The notes under the pieces: model-generated
The model's input: only the letters and a program-made list of their open reading frames with translations
Told to the model about the DNA's origin: nothing
Database searches by the model: none
Shown: piece by piece, positions 1 through 8,699 of the stretch
How the letters are laid out: every line of letters begins with the position of its first letter
How positions within the stretch are numbered: position 1 is the first letter of the stretch
Program-made: the position numbers and the translations under genes
Origin: Spirochaetales bacterium
Lineage (GTDB): Bacteria > Spirochaetota > Spirochaetia > DSM-27196 > PWMO01
DNA: 13,681 bases
Direction: 5' to 3'
Assembly (NCBI GenBank): GCA_007130025.1
Contig: SLTF01000328.1
Coordinates: 1-13,681 of the forward strand

Positions 1-3000
1 CAGCTGCTCCCATGCCGACTCCATGGCCTTCATGGTACGGTCGCGATTGCCTGCGCCGGTGAGCCGGGCCCAGGACTGAGGCAGGGAATCGATGCGGGCT
101 TCCGAGTTCCGGGCCGATCCCAGCGGGGCTCCGGAGTCAAAGAATGCACGCAGGTACCAGTCGCCATCCCACGCGGTAGCCTCTATCCGCTCGATCAAGG
201 TGATTCTCTGTCGCGCAAAGACCTCGCCAAGCCGCTCCTCATTCTGCAGACCGCACAGTTCACTCATTCCCCGCAAGACATCCACCAGGAACCAGGCGAG
301 CCACACGCTCTCTCCGCGCCCGCCGGCTCCCACAAGATTCATCCCATCGTTCCAGTCCCCGGTTCCCATCAGTGGCAGCCCGTGCGGGCCCGAAGTAAGC
401 CCGCGTTGAACCGCACGGCGGCAGTGCTCGAAGACGGTGACGTGTTGGGTACCGATTCGTGGAGCCGAAAACACTTCGTGCTCGTTCTCGTCCAGCAGTG
501 GACCGTCCAGAAATGGCACTTCCTGGATGAGAATGTCGCGATCGCCGGTCACTCTGACGTACTGAGCGACCACATAGGGAAGCCAGAGAAGATCGTCGGA
601 GATGCGGGAACGGATGCCGGCACCGCCGGGCGGATGCCACCAGTGCTGGACATCCCCTTCCGGAAACTGTCGCCCGGCCGCCAACAGAATCTGCCGGCGC
701 GCGACCTCCGGCCGGGTATAGACGAAGGCCATCGCATCCTGCAATTGGTCGCGGAATCCGAACGCACCGCCGGACTGGTAGGTCGCCGACCGTGCCCACA
801 TGCGGCAGCTCAGGCTCTGATAGAGCAGCCATCGGTTGATCAGAAAATTTGCCGCATGCTCGGGAGTTTCCACTTCAATGGTCCCCAGAACGCTGTCCCA
901 CCATGCGGTTGTTTGTACGAGGGAGGACTCGAACGCCGTCGCATTTCCATATGCACGAACGAGCTCGCGTGCCAGCGCGTGTGATTCGGTCTGTCCGAAC
1001 ACCACGATGATTTCAGCGCCAGCTCCCGGAGCCACTTTGACCGTTGTCTGAAGCGCTGAGCACGGGTCGAGGCCTGCGCCCACCCGAGAGGCGAGTGTCG
1101 TGCGCTCCATTGCCGCCGGTCGCGCGAGTGAGCGGTTTCTGCCCAGGAACATGGTGCGGTCGGCGCTGTACGACGTTACGGCGGGACTCATCGCAGCGAA
1201 TGCGACGCGATCTCCATACTCGGGATGGTAGCGATTTCGCGCCAACAGGGCGGAAACGCTGTCGTCCCACGAAGTATTGACATGCATCGCGGAGGACTCG
1301 CGGTTCTCGCCCAGAGTCCACTCGAGGTAATGGGTGACCGAAAGGGTCCGAACCCTCGAGGTGGTGTTCTTGATTCGCAGTCGCTGCAGCTTCACCGGAT
1401 CGCCGTCGTCGTCATTCATTGGGACGAAGACCGTAAGCTCCTGCTCGATGCCGTGACTGTTGTGTTCAAACACCGAGTATCCGGCACCGTGCCGTGCGCG
1501 GTACGCGGTCCGTTCGCGAATGGGAGACGCGGTTGGAGACCAGTACGCCCCGGTCTCCTCGTCCCGAATGAAGATGGCCTCGGACGCAGGATCCACAACC
1601 GGATCATTGGACCAGGCGGTGAGGCGGTTGCGCTGACTGTTTCCGTACCAGGTGAAACCGGCACCGGTTTCACCCACCAGTGTTCCGAAGTGAGGGTTGG
1701 CGATAATGTTCACCCACGGCGCCGGGGTGTGCGACCCCTCGCCGAGATAGATCGCGTACTCGCGGCCATGGTCGGTGAAGCCGCCGAGACCGTTGAAGTA
1801 GTGCAACTCCATGAAGGGTAACTCTGCCGAAACATCCACTGCGCCGCGTTTTTTTACGGTGAGCAGCGACGACTCGGGGATTTCGGCTGCTACGCCCAGC
1901 TGCTGCGGGAGCGCCCCGCGGGCGGCGATCAGGACCACGCGGGCCACCGCGGTGAGCAGCACGACGTCTTCCCGCGGAAGCTGATCAGCGTTTACCAGAA
2001 ACGCGCCCGTTCCATGTGCCCGAACCAGACCTTCCAGGTGGGTTCGAAGTGGATTCTCGTACCCCCGGGACTCTTCGTTCAGGATGACGAGGTCGGTTGA
2101 GAAACCGTGAAGGCGCCAGTAGGATTGAGCGCGCAACATCTGTCGAACCAGATCGATATCGCGCAGGTCGGCGATGCGAAGCAGGGTAATCGGCGCATCG
2201 CCGGAGATACCATATGCCCAGAGCGCTGACTGTCCTTTCCGGTTTTCCGCAAGACGCTGTGCGGCGGGGCGGAGTCGTGAGTTGGGGAACAGCAGGTGAC
2301 TGGCTATCTGCTGGAATCGGCGTGCTTCATCCGGCTGAACTCGAAGCGAGCGCAACTCGATTTGTGCCGACGCCCATGCGAAATCCATCGCGCGATCAAT
2401 CGCGTGAGGATCCTGGTATTTTTCCAGGAGCCCCAGGACGAGCGACGGTGACTCGCCGGCGGCTACGATCAGGGAAACCTGCCGCTGTTCGCCGGGACCC
2501 AAATCCGCGCGAGCACGCAGACTGAGAATCGGGTCGAGCACAAACCCCTGAGTTCCGCCCGGTGAGGAGAGGGCCCCGATTGGATTCGAGAGGCTCCGTC
2601 CACGTCCGATGAAGGCAGCTCGGTCCGTCTCGAAGCCCAGACCGGCGCTCTTCTCGTGCGCGGGGTTGCTCCACGTGAGACGATGACCAATGCAGACGGG
2701 TTGCTCGTCCTCGCGGCGAAGCCGGCGGAAGGCGAGGACTGCCCCGTGCTCCTGGACAGCCGTGGTCTGAATGAACAGCTTGTTGAACGCCGGGTGCTGA
2801 ATGTCCGACTGGTGAGGAGCCAGCGAGACTTCGAGATAGCTCGTGAGATCCAGACGGCGGTTGCGAAGCGAACGGTTGATCAGCGTGATTCGTCTGATCT
2901 CTACGTCATCTTCGGGAGAGATCACGATTTCGGTTTTGAGTTCAATTCCGTTGTCGACCCGGCGAATCACGGCACGGTCAAGCGCAAAGTCTGCATTGTA

Positions 3001-6000
3001 TGAGGTAACGGTGCCACCGGTTGGATGGTACGTATTGGACCAGAGACGGTCGACATCGGGTTCGTGGACATAGCAGAACACGCCGCCGGAATCGCGGGTT
3101 GCGTCGGATCTCCACCGGGTCAACTCCAGGGTTCGCCATTGGCTGTATCCGCCACCCGCGTTGGTAACCATTGTCGAGTACCGACCATTCCCAAGCAACT
3201 GGGTCTTGGGAGTCGCGGTATTGGGAGAATCAAACGAGCTGGGCGACGCCGAGAAGTCGCCGACTTGTTCGACCGGCAGGTGCGTATCGCGCGGTGTACG
3301 GGTCCCCGTCACCCCAACCGGAATGCTCTCGTGAAGCAGACTCTCGAATGCGCGGACGCGAGGGTTCCGGTGAAAATGATTGCGAACGGCGTCGTCGTGG
3401 AGGTAGTTGCTCAGCGACAGAAAACTCATCCCCTGGTGATGTGACATATAGGTTCGCACCAGGACACCCCGTCCGCCGTCTCGATCAGCTTGCCGGCTGA
3501 AGTCTATCGCGTCGTAGTATCCGTACTTGTCAAACAGTCCCAATGAAATGAGTCGACGAAGGTTTTTTACCGTTGCGGTCGGTGCAATCCCCAATGCCAG
3601 GAGGCACGCATACGGTGCAACCACGAGTTCTTTGTCCAACCCGCGCTTCAGCGCCAGCGCCGGAATTCCGAACGCCTTGTATTGATACGTTCGGTTGCCG
3701 TCGAGATCCGAGAATGCCGACTCCGAAATGCCCCATGGTACGCGTCGTGTGCGCCCGTACCGAATCTGAATCGCTACCGCTTCGGTGGCCGCCTTGTTCA
3801 GAAGCGAGTGCTGGTGGGAGTGAAGCAGCAACTGAGGCATGAGGTACTCAAACATGGTTCCCGTCCAGCTGAGCAGGACGCGGCGTCGACCGACTACGCT
3901 GTGTGGGCGTGCCATGGTGAACCAGTGCTCAACCGGTACTTCGCCTCGTGCGACCGCAACGTAGCTTCCGATTCGGGCCTCGCTTGCGAGCAGGTCATAG
4001 TAGGCATTGTCGTGGCGGTGCTCGGTGACGTTGAAGCCGATGCGAAAGAGTTTGCAATTTGGGTTATAGAGAAAACGCATGTTGATTGATTCCGCAAACC
4101 GTTGAACCGCGGTGAGGAGTCCCCGCGCCGTAGCAAGCGCTTCGCCGGCCAGCCACTGAGCATCGCGAAACGCCTGGAGAACCCGGTCGATCCATGGCGC
4201 CAGCGGGGATGCGGCGATGTGCGGAAGGTCGCGGCTGCTTGATAACAAGTGGATAAAGTCGATAGAGCCGCCGGCAATCGACTCGAGCGACGGAGCGTGG
4301 GTGAGGTCGACACGAGCCAACGGAGCCGCGTCAACGCCAAGCAGAGCCAGATCCTCCGGCGATTGCTCAGCGGCGATCTCGATCCAGCCGAGATAACGGT
4401 CGCAGACCTTCAACCAGGCGGACACCTGTTCTCGAAACTGTTGGAGCCAGTAGGCCGACTCCTCCGTTGGGGACTCCGTCGCATGGCGCGACACCTCGTT
4501 TACCGCCTGATCGAGCTGACGCAGTACGCGCATTGCATTCGGCGCGCCCACCGGCGTCTCCTGCAGCAGGCGCGCCAGCGTGTTCAGTATGCGACGCGAG
4601 TCGGAATCACCGGGGCCACGTCCTTCCGAGCGCTCGGTGAGAACCCCCAGCGTATCGCGTAATCCATTCAATGCAGCGTTGTCCAGAACCGGATCGGCTG
4701 CCATGGTCTGAAGAGCAGACTGCAGGGACCAGAGTGAGGCAAGCAGGTTTCCGCTGTCCACCGTGGATACGTAGCGCGGTTCCAGCGGCGCCAGCGTCTG
4801 AACGTCGTACCAGTTGAGCAGGTGTCCCTCAAAACGCTCCATGCGGTTCATGGTCGCCATTGACCTGGAGAGGATCTGGGTGACCTGGTCGGTGGTGAGG
4901 TACCCAAAGTCGCGGGCTGCCACCGCACTGAGCATCCAGAGACCGATGTTGGTTGGGCTGGTGCGCATCGCAAGGCGGTTCTGGTGGGCGCTCTGGTAAT
5001 TGTCGGGCGGAAGCCACGAGGTATCGTCTGAAACAAACTCGTCGTAATAGCGCCAGGTTCGTCTGGCAATCAAGCGGAGAAAGCGCAGATCATGAGCGGG
5101 AAGGCTCCGGCTTTTGGGCGTGGCGGGGGAACGGTTCAACAGCCACGTGGTGATGGGAGCGCCGATCCACACTGCAAGCCACGGCGCGGCGAACTGCGCA
5201 TGTGTTGGCATCCAGGTGATCAGGGCCCATCCGCCGAATACGCTGAGAATGCTCGTGAGGGCCACGGAACCGTACATCCTTGCAACTGGAGTGCGCGCAC
5301 GGTGCGAGATCGAGCGCTTCACGGTCCACTCCAGCAGATTCCGGTGTGACACGAGGCGGCGATACCACACGCGAATAATCGCGTCGGCAGCCAGGACGCT
5401 CTGGTGGGGAATCAACGACGCCTCGGCGAGCGTTCGCAGCAGATCGTGGCCCAGGGTTGGCAGTGAGAACGACCGGAATGCGTTACGACTTGTGGCCATG
5501 GTGAGTGACCGCATGAGCGTGTTAAACAGCAGCTGAGCGGCAACGATGATTGAGGCCACCAACGCCGTTCGCGGAGTTCCCAGCCATGCTACCGTCAACA
5601 ACCCCAGACTTGCCGGCGCAACCAGACTTCGACGAAGGTTGTCCGCGATCTTCCAACGGTTGAACCCGGAGAGTTCGTTCGGCAATCGCCTTCCCTCGGC
5701 GTCCCGGACACGCGGCAGGATCCAGTCTGCAATCTGCCAATCTCCCCGAATCCACCGGTGTTGCCGTGTGGAAAAACTGAGATAGTCCTGAGGGAATTCG
5801 TCGAGCAGGTCAATGTCACTGGCAAGTCCCACGCGCACGTGGGCGCCCTCAATCAGGTCATGGCTCAGGAGGTGGCTGTCACGAAATCGTCGCGACAGCA
5901 CCCGGCTGAAGGCACGTACGTCGTAGATGCCTTTTCCGTGGTAGGAGCCTTCCGCGGTGAGATCCTGGTTTACATCCGAGACGACACGAGTGTAGGGATC

Positions 6001-8343
6001 GATCCCCACTGCGTGCGCAAAGAGCCGGCTGAACGGGGAGCCGTTGGTGCTTGGCAGGGATGGGCTGACCCGAGGCTGGATGATCGTGTAGGTTCCGGCA
6101 ACGATGCGGCCTTCGTTGTCGATGCGCGGACGGTTCAACGGGTGGGCCAGCGTCTCAACCATACGTCGCGCCGTTCCGGTTGGCAGTTGGGTGTCGCTGT
6201 CAAGCGTGATGACAAACCGAACTCCACGTAGTCGATCTGGATCACCGAGGTAGACCAGCTGTTCGGCGTCATCCGCGCGCGTTCCGTCGATCAACTCGTT
6301 AAGTTCTTCGAGCTTGCCGCGTTTTCGCTCCCATCCAATGAAGGCCTGCTCCGATTCACTCCAGACTCGCTGTCGGTGGAGCAGGAAGAATCGTTCGTTT
6401 CCGTAGCGCTCATTCAACGTCTCGAGCCCGCTGATAGCGCGCTGCAGCAGGGACGCATCGTTGTCACGGTGCTGCTCGATCCAGTCCGTGTAGTCCGTGA
6501 ACAGGCTGAACAGCAGATTCCGGTCTCGGTTGGCCAGGTAGCGTACCTCAATTCGTTCAATCTGTTCGTCGATGGTGCGAGTGTCGACCAGCATCATGGG
6601 AACGACCACAAGCGTTCGAAAGATGTCGGGAATCCCCGCGTTCCGGTAATCCATTTTTGCCAGGGCGCGAGGTGGGAAGATTCGCAGGATCAGGTAGTTT
6701 GCCAGCTCGACGGCGAGTTGACTCAGCGGGAGTATCGACGTCGCCAGGAACGCAACTTGTACGATTACCGGCAGGTGACGAATCCCAAAGAGGACAATTG
6801 GTGCAGCGAACAGCGCCAGGAACAATCCAACCGCCGACAGATATACGGCTGAATGGTGTCGCGTGGCCCACGAACGCATTCGTTCGCCAAGCGGTACGCG
6901 CGCGCCAACCCGGTGCGAGAGCTCGTGTCTGGCTCCTCCTGTGAGGAAGAACCCGATGTGTGATCGTTCGTCGCCAGGTTCCACGGATTCGCCGGCCAGA
7001 TCGATGACCGCCCGGGCAACCTGCAGCTCGGTGTGACCGGAACGGCGTGAGTTCTGTTCAACCGCGCGCCGATAGCGATCCCGGGTCGAAAAATCCATTG
7101 CGGGGTAGACTCCGGCGGGATCGAGCCGCAGGAGTCGTTCGACGTAGCTGACCTCCTCGAAGGCTTCCCTCCAATCCAGCTGGGTGAGCTCTCTGAGACT
7201 GGTGAACGCGTTTCCGACCGCGATCTGTTCTTTCGCCTGACGGTCCTGTTCACTGCTGTTCAGTTCGTCAATCGGCCGGTGAAAGACCCGTTCGAGCCAG
7301 CTACGCACCAGGATCGAGCAAGACTCTTCACCGTAGAGATGATCGAGCAGCTGGAAGGCAAAATGCGTACTGGGCGTGACGTACTGGTCGGTCAGTTCGG
7401 CCAGCATCGGAAACAGGGAGCTTGGGTTGCGCCGGTCGGCGGTGATCAGACGGTTGGCCCAGAAATCGGCGGTTTCGCGATCACGCAGCTCGGCGAGGCC
7501 GCGGGAGGCAAGCGCAACGATCCCCTCGACGAGTGCGAGTCGGAGCATCTGGGGCATCGCCCACAGCTCGGCGGTGGTAAGCGGTTCAACTGACTGATAC
7601 GCTTCGACAAACGATACAATGGTTTCCCGATCGATTCGAAGGCTGGTATCGGCGGCAAGCTGTCTGGCCAGGATGTACGCGCGGGGCATGCCACGGTTCC
7701 CGTCGTCAGTCACCACCGGCAGCTCGCGATAAAAACGACGGGACAGATTCCGCTGAATATCTCTGATTGCGCCGTCGATCAGGTACTGATTGTCCAGGAT
7801 CCACTCGATGATCGGGGTGGCTCGCTGTCCAAGCGCAGCAGCCCCTGACAGGTCTCGAGAGACCGGACCGATCCATTGTCTCATCTGTTTCAGGCGATCA
7901 AGCAAAAGGGTGCTGGATGACGTCCGGAGACTGAGGCGAGTGGTAGCGGCAAGGTGGCGCGCGCGCTCCTGAATCTGCAAAAGGGTAAGCGGGGTGGTGA
8001 CGGTTCCTGGATCGTCAATTACGGGAGCGCGCTCGGGGTTGAGAAAAAACACGATCGGAGGGTTTTCGCCGCTGCTCCGCAACAGGACTGCGGGCTTCTG
8101 CAGTTGCGCCATTGGTGCCTGCAGGACAAGAGCCGACTCCTCAACTGCCAGCCGAGAGGAGAGTCGCTTGACCAGTCCGCGTGTGGAACGGTGCGGCCAA
8201 AGTGGTGAATGGATCGAGATCCGGCCGTTCGCGTCTCGGTGGACCAGAGCCGCCCGGTGGTACCCCGTGCGCTTCAGCCTCCGAAGCGCCTCCTGGGCGT
8301 CTTCGCGTCTGATGAAGAACGCGGTCAGTGTTGCTGGTTTCAC
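1..8343 (-). CDS. cgs: Cyclic beta-1,2-glucan synthase, C-terminus cut by window edge
   Basis: Makes cyclic beta-1,2-glucan from UDP-glucose at the inner membrane (known for the family). One open frame of 2781 codons without a stop; residues numbered from GTG 8343. Residues 1-495 are soluble, including the family-typical VGNAFTSLRELTQLDW block. Hydrophobic segments lie at about 497-560, 906-943 and 1025-1067. The GT84 domain has DSD at 715-717, D829 and RQHRW at 860-864, matching the catalytic Asp and (Q/R)xxRW pattern. The GH189 cyclising domain (about 1085-1670) holds SEAR (E1455), WGISES (E1541) and SHHQGMSF. Two GT36/GH94 beta-sandwiches start near 1700 and 2178 (NGLGGFTDHGREY). The GH94 (alpha/alpha)6 domain (from about 2480) has FRDQLQD (D2532, D2536) and GDWNDGMN (2662-2669). 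About 150 C-terminal residues are probably missing. The GTG start is preferred because AGGGA lies 5 nt upstream; an in-frame ATG at 8364 is the alternative. Very sure of family; cyclisation in vivo is inferred. Confidence 0.96.
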   Translation of the reverse strand, partial: MKPATLTAFFIRREDAQEALRRLKRTGYHRAALVHRDANGRISIHSPLWPHRSTRGLVKRLSSRLAVEESALVLQAPMAQLQKPAVLLRSSGENPPIVFFLNPERAPVIDDPGTVTTPLTLLQIQERARHLAATTRLSLRTSSSTLLLDRLKQMRQWIGPVSRDLSGAAALGQRATPIIEWILDNQYLIDGAIRDIQRNLSRRFYRELPVVTDDGNRGMPRAYILARQLAADTSLRIDRETIVSFVEAYQSVEPLTTAELWAMPQMLRLALVEGIVALASRGLAELRDRETADFWANRLITADRRNPSSLFPMLAELTDQYVTPSTHFAFQLLDHLYGEESCSILVRSWLERVFHRPIDELNSSEQDRQAKEQIAVGNAFTSLRELTQLDWREAFEEVSYVERLLRLDPAGVYPAMDFSTRDRYRRAVEQNSRRSGHTELQVARAVIDLAGESVEPGDERSHIGFFLTGGARHELSHRVGARVPLGERMRSWATRHHSAVYLSAVGLFLALFAAPIVLFGIRHLPVIVQVAFLATSILPLSQLAVELANYLILRIFPPRALAKMDYRNAGIPDIFRTLVVVPMMLVDTRTIDEQIERIEVRYLANRDRNLLFSLFTDYTDWIEQHRDNDASLLQRAISGLETLNERYGNERFFLLHRQRVWSESEQAFIGWERKRGKLEELNELIDGTRADDAEQLVYLGDPDRLRGVRFVITLDSDTQLPTGTARRMVETLAHPLNRPRIDNEGRIVAGTYTIIQPRVSPSLPSTNGSPFSRLFAHAVGIDPYTRVVSDVNQDLTAEGSYHGKGIYDVRAFSRVLSRRFRDSHLLSHDLIEGAHVRVGLASDIDLLDEFPQDYLSFSTRQHRWIRGDWQIADWILPRVRDAEGRRLPNELSGFNRWKIADNLRRSLVAPASLGLLTVAWLGTPRTALVASIIVAAQLLFNTLMRSLTMATSRNAFRSFSLPTLGHDLLRTLAEASLIPHQSVLAADAIIRVWYRRLVSHRNLLEWTVKRSISHRARTPVARMYGSVALTSILSVFGGWALITWMPTHAQFAAPWLAVWIGAPITTWLLNRSPATPKSRSLPAHDLRFLRLIARRTWRYYDEFVSDDTSWLPPDNYQSAHQNRLAMRTSPTNIGLWMLSAVAARDFGYLTTDQVTQILSRSMATMNRMERFEGHLLNWYDVQTLAPLEPRYVSTVDSGNLLASLWSLQSALQTMAADPVLDNAALNGLRDTLGVLTERSEGRGPGDSDSRRILNTLARLLQETPVGAPNAMRVLRQLDQAVNEVSRHATESPTEESAYWLQQFREQVSAWLKVCDRYLGWIEIAAEQSPEDLALLGVDAAPLARVDLTHAPSLESIAGGSIDFIHLLSSSRDLPHIAASPLAPWIDRVLQAFRDAQWLAGEALATARGLLTAVQRFAESINMRFLYNPNCKLFRIGFNVTEHRHDNAYYDLLASEARIGSYVAVARGEVPVEHWFTMARPHSVVGRRRVLLSWTGTMFEYLMPQLLLHSHQHSLLNKAATEAVAIQIRYGRTRRVPWGISESAFSDLDGNRTYQYKAFGIPALALKRGLDKELVVAPYACLLALGIAPTATVKNLRRLISLGLFDKYGYYDAIDFSRQADRDGGRGVLVRTYMSHHQGMSFLSLSNYLHDDAVRNHFHRNPRVRAFESLLHESIPVGVTGTRTPRDTHLPVEQVGDFSASPSSFDSPNTATPKTQLLGNGRYSTMVTNAGGGYSQWRTLELTRWRSDATRDSGGVFCYVHEPDVDRLWSNTYHPTGGTVTSYNADFALDRAVIRRVDNGIELKTEIVISPEDDVEIRRITLINRSLRNRRLDLTSYLEVSLAPHQSDIQHPAFNKLFIQTTAVQEHGAVLAFRRLRREDEQPVCIGHRLTWSNPAHEKSAGLGFETDRAAFIGRGRSLSNPIGALSSPGGTQGFVLDPILSLRARADLGPGEQRQVSLIVAAGESPSLVLGLLEKYQDPHAIDRAMDFAWASAQIELRSLRVQPDEARRFQQIASHLLFPNSRLRPAAQRLAENRKGQSALWAYGISGDAPITLLRIADLRDIDLVRQMLRAQSYWRLHGFSTDLVILNEESRGYENPLRTHLEGLVRAHGTGAFLVNADQLPREDVVLLTAVARVVLIAARGALPQQLGVAAEIPESSLLTVKKRGAVDVSAELPFMELHYFNGLGGFTDHGREYAIYLGEGSHTPAPWVNIIANPHFGTLVGETGAGFTWYGNSQRNRLTAWSNDPVVDPASEAIFIRDEETGAYWSPTASPIRERTAYRARHGAGYSVFEHNSHGIEQELTVFVPMNDDDGDPVKLQRLRIKNTTSRVRTLSVTHYLEWTLGENRESSAMHVNTSWDDSVSALLARNRYHPEYGDRVAFAAMSPAVTSYSADRTMFLGRNRSLARPAAMERTTLASRVGAGLDPCSALQTTVKVAPGAGAEIIVVFGQTESHALARELVRAYGNATAFESSLVQTTAWWDSVLGTIEVETPEHAANFLINRWLLYQSLSCRMWARSATYQSGGAFGFRDQLQDAMAFVYTRPEVARRQILLAAGRQFPEGDVQHWWHPPGGAGIRSRISDDLLWLPYVVAQYVRVTGDRDILIQEVPFLDGPLLDENEHEVFSAPRIGTQHVTVFEHCRRAVQRGLTSGPHGLPLMGTGDWNDGMNLVGAGGRGESVWLAWFLVDVLRGMSELCGLQNEERLGEVFARQRITLIERIEATAWDGDWYLRAFFDSGAPLGSARNSEARIDSLPQSWARLTGAGNRDRTMKAMESAWEQL

Positions 8344-8348
8344 GGTCT

Positions 8349-8353
8349 TCCCT
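8349..8353 (-). promoter_or_regulatory. Ribosome binding site deciding the cgs GTG start
   Basis: AGGGA, within AAAGGGAAG, sits 5 nt before the GTG at 8343. The alternative in-frame ATG at 8364 has no comparable purine-rich element at proper spacing and is preceded in frame by a TGA two codons upstream. This favours GTG initiation, but an ATG start giving seven extra residues (MLPKGKT) cannot be excluded. Confidence 0.5.
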
Positions 8354-8412
8354 TTCGGGAGCATCCATCAGTGGTGCCACCCGGTGCGGTGTTCGCATTA
8401 CCAACAACGGTA

Positions 8413-8425
8413 GTGGTCCGACCAC
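8413..8425. repeat. 13-bp palindrome in the cgs leader (GTGGTC-C-GACCAC)
   Basis: A perfect inverted repeat of two 6-bp arms around one central base, 70 bp upstream of the cgs GTG. The one-base centre makes an RNA hairpin unlikely, so if functional it would be a DNA operator for a dimeric regulator. Short palindromes also occur by chance; no function is assigned. Confidence 0.4.
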
Positions 8426-8480
8426 CCGAAGTCTGTTCGCTACCGCACAGACCAGACCCGAGACAAGCAACCCGCCCGGT

Positions 8481-8514
8481 TACTTGGGGAGGAATGATAC
8501 TTGGGGAGGAATGA
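8481..8514. repeat. Perfect tandem duplication of a 17-bp unit
   Basis: The unit TACTTGGGGAGGAATGA occurs at 8481-8497 and again, without a mismatch, at 8498-8514. It lies between the tRNA-Leu gene and cgs. Read in the direction of cgs transcription, each copy is C-rich and contains CCTCC, which resembles the anti-Shine-Dalgarno end of 16S rRNA. It could be a recent slippage duplication or a repeated binding site. Confidence 0.9.
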
Positions 8515-8553
8515 CTGATTCGTCGAAAAACCGTGATCGTAGAGAGCGTGACC

Positions 8554-8638
8554 TGCCGGAGACGGGACTTGAACCCGTACAGACGCAATGTCCGGGGGAT
8601 TTTAAGTCCCCTGTGTCTACCAATTTCACCACTCCGGC
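8554..8638 (-). tRNA. tRNA-Leu (anticodon UAA)
   Basis: An 85-nt class II tRNA. The acceptor stem is GCCGGAG paired with CTCCGGC, with discriminator A at 8554. The D-arm region reads GTGAAATTGGTAGAC, the anticodon stem GGGGA/TCCCC encloses the loop CTTAAAA with anticodon TAA at 8602-8604, a long variable arm follows, and the T-arm is ACGGG-TTCAAGT-CCCGT. The 3' CCA is not encoded (AGGT follows), so it must be added post-transcriptionally. It decodes UUA and probably UUG. It lies 210 bp upstream of cgs on the same strand, and no strong terminator separates them. Confidence 0.97.
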
Positions 8639-8647
8639 GGTGCGCTG

Positions 8648-8676
8648 AGACTACACTGCGACGCAAAGGCAGTCAA
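8648..8676 (-). promoter_or_regulatory. Sigma70-type promoter of tRNA-Leu
   Basis: On the minus strand TTGACT (8671-8676; five of six consensus -35 bases) is followed after exactly 17 nt by TAGTCT (8648-8653), which keeps the key T, A and final T of a -10 box. The tRNA 5' end lies 9 nt beyond the -10, a sensible distance to a start site. Because no clear terminator follows the tRNA, read-through into cgs is possible. Confidence 0.6.
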
Positions 8677-8699
8677 CAAAGTGCCGTTGCTGTGATACG

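Noticed and set aside
1225..8208. Many 60-200-codon frames on both strands inside the cgs region, for example 1225-1821, 5758-6231 and 6765-7253
   Set aside because: The cgs frame is continuous and motif-rich across all of it. The other frames are fragmentary and lack domain signatures.
8554..8638. tRNA-Leu as an integration site for a mobile element
   Set aside because: No integrase and no second copy of the tRNA 3' end were seen in the window.
8328..8648. A plus-strand frame with the sequence DLPETGLEPVQ and STNFTTPA near its end
   Set aside because: This is the familiar false protein made by translating the antisense strand of a tRNA gene.
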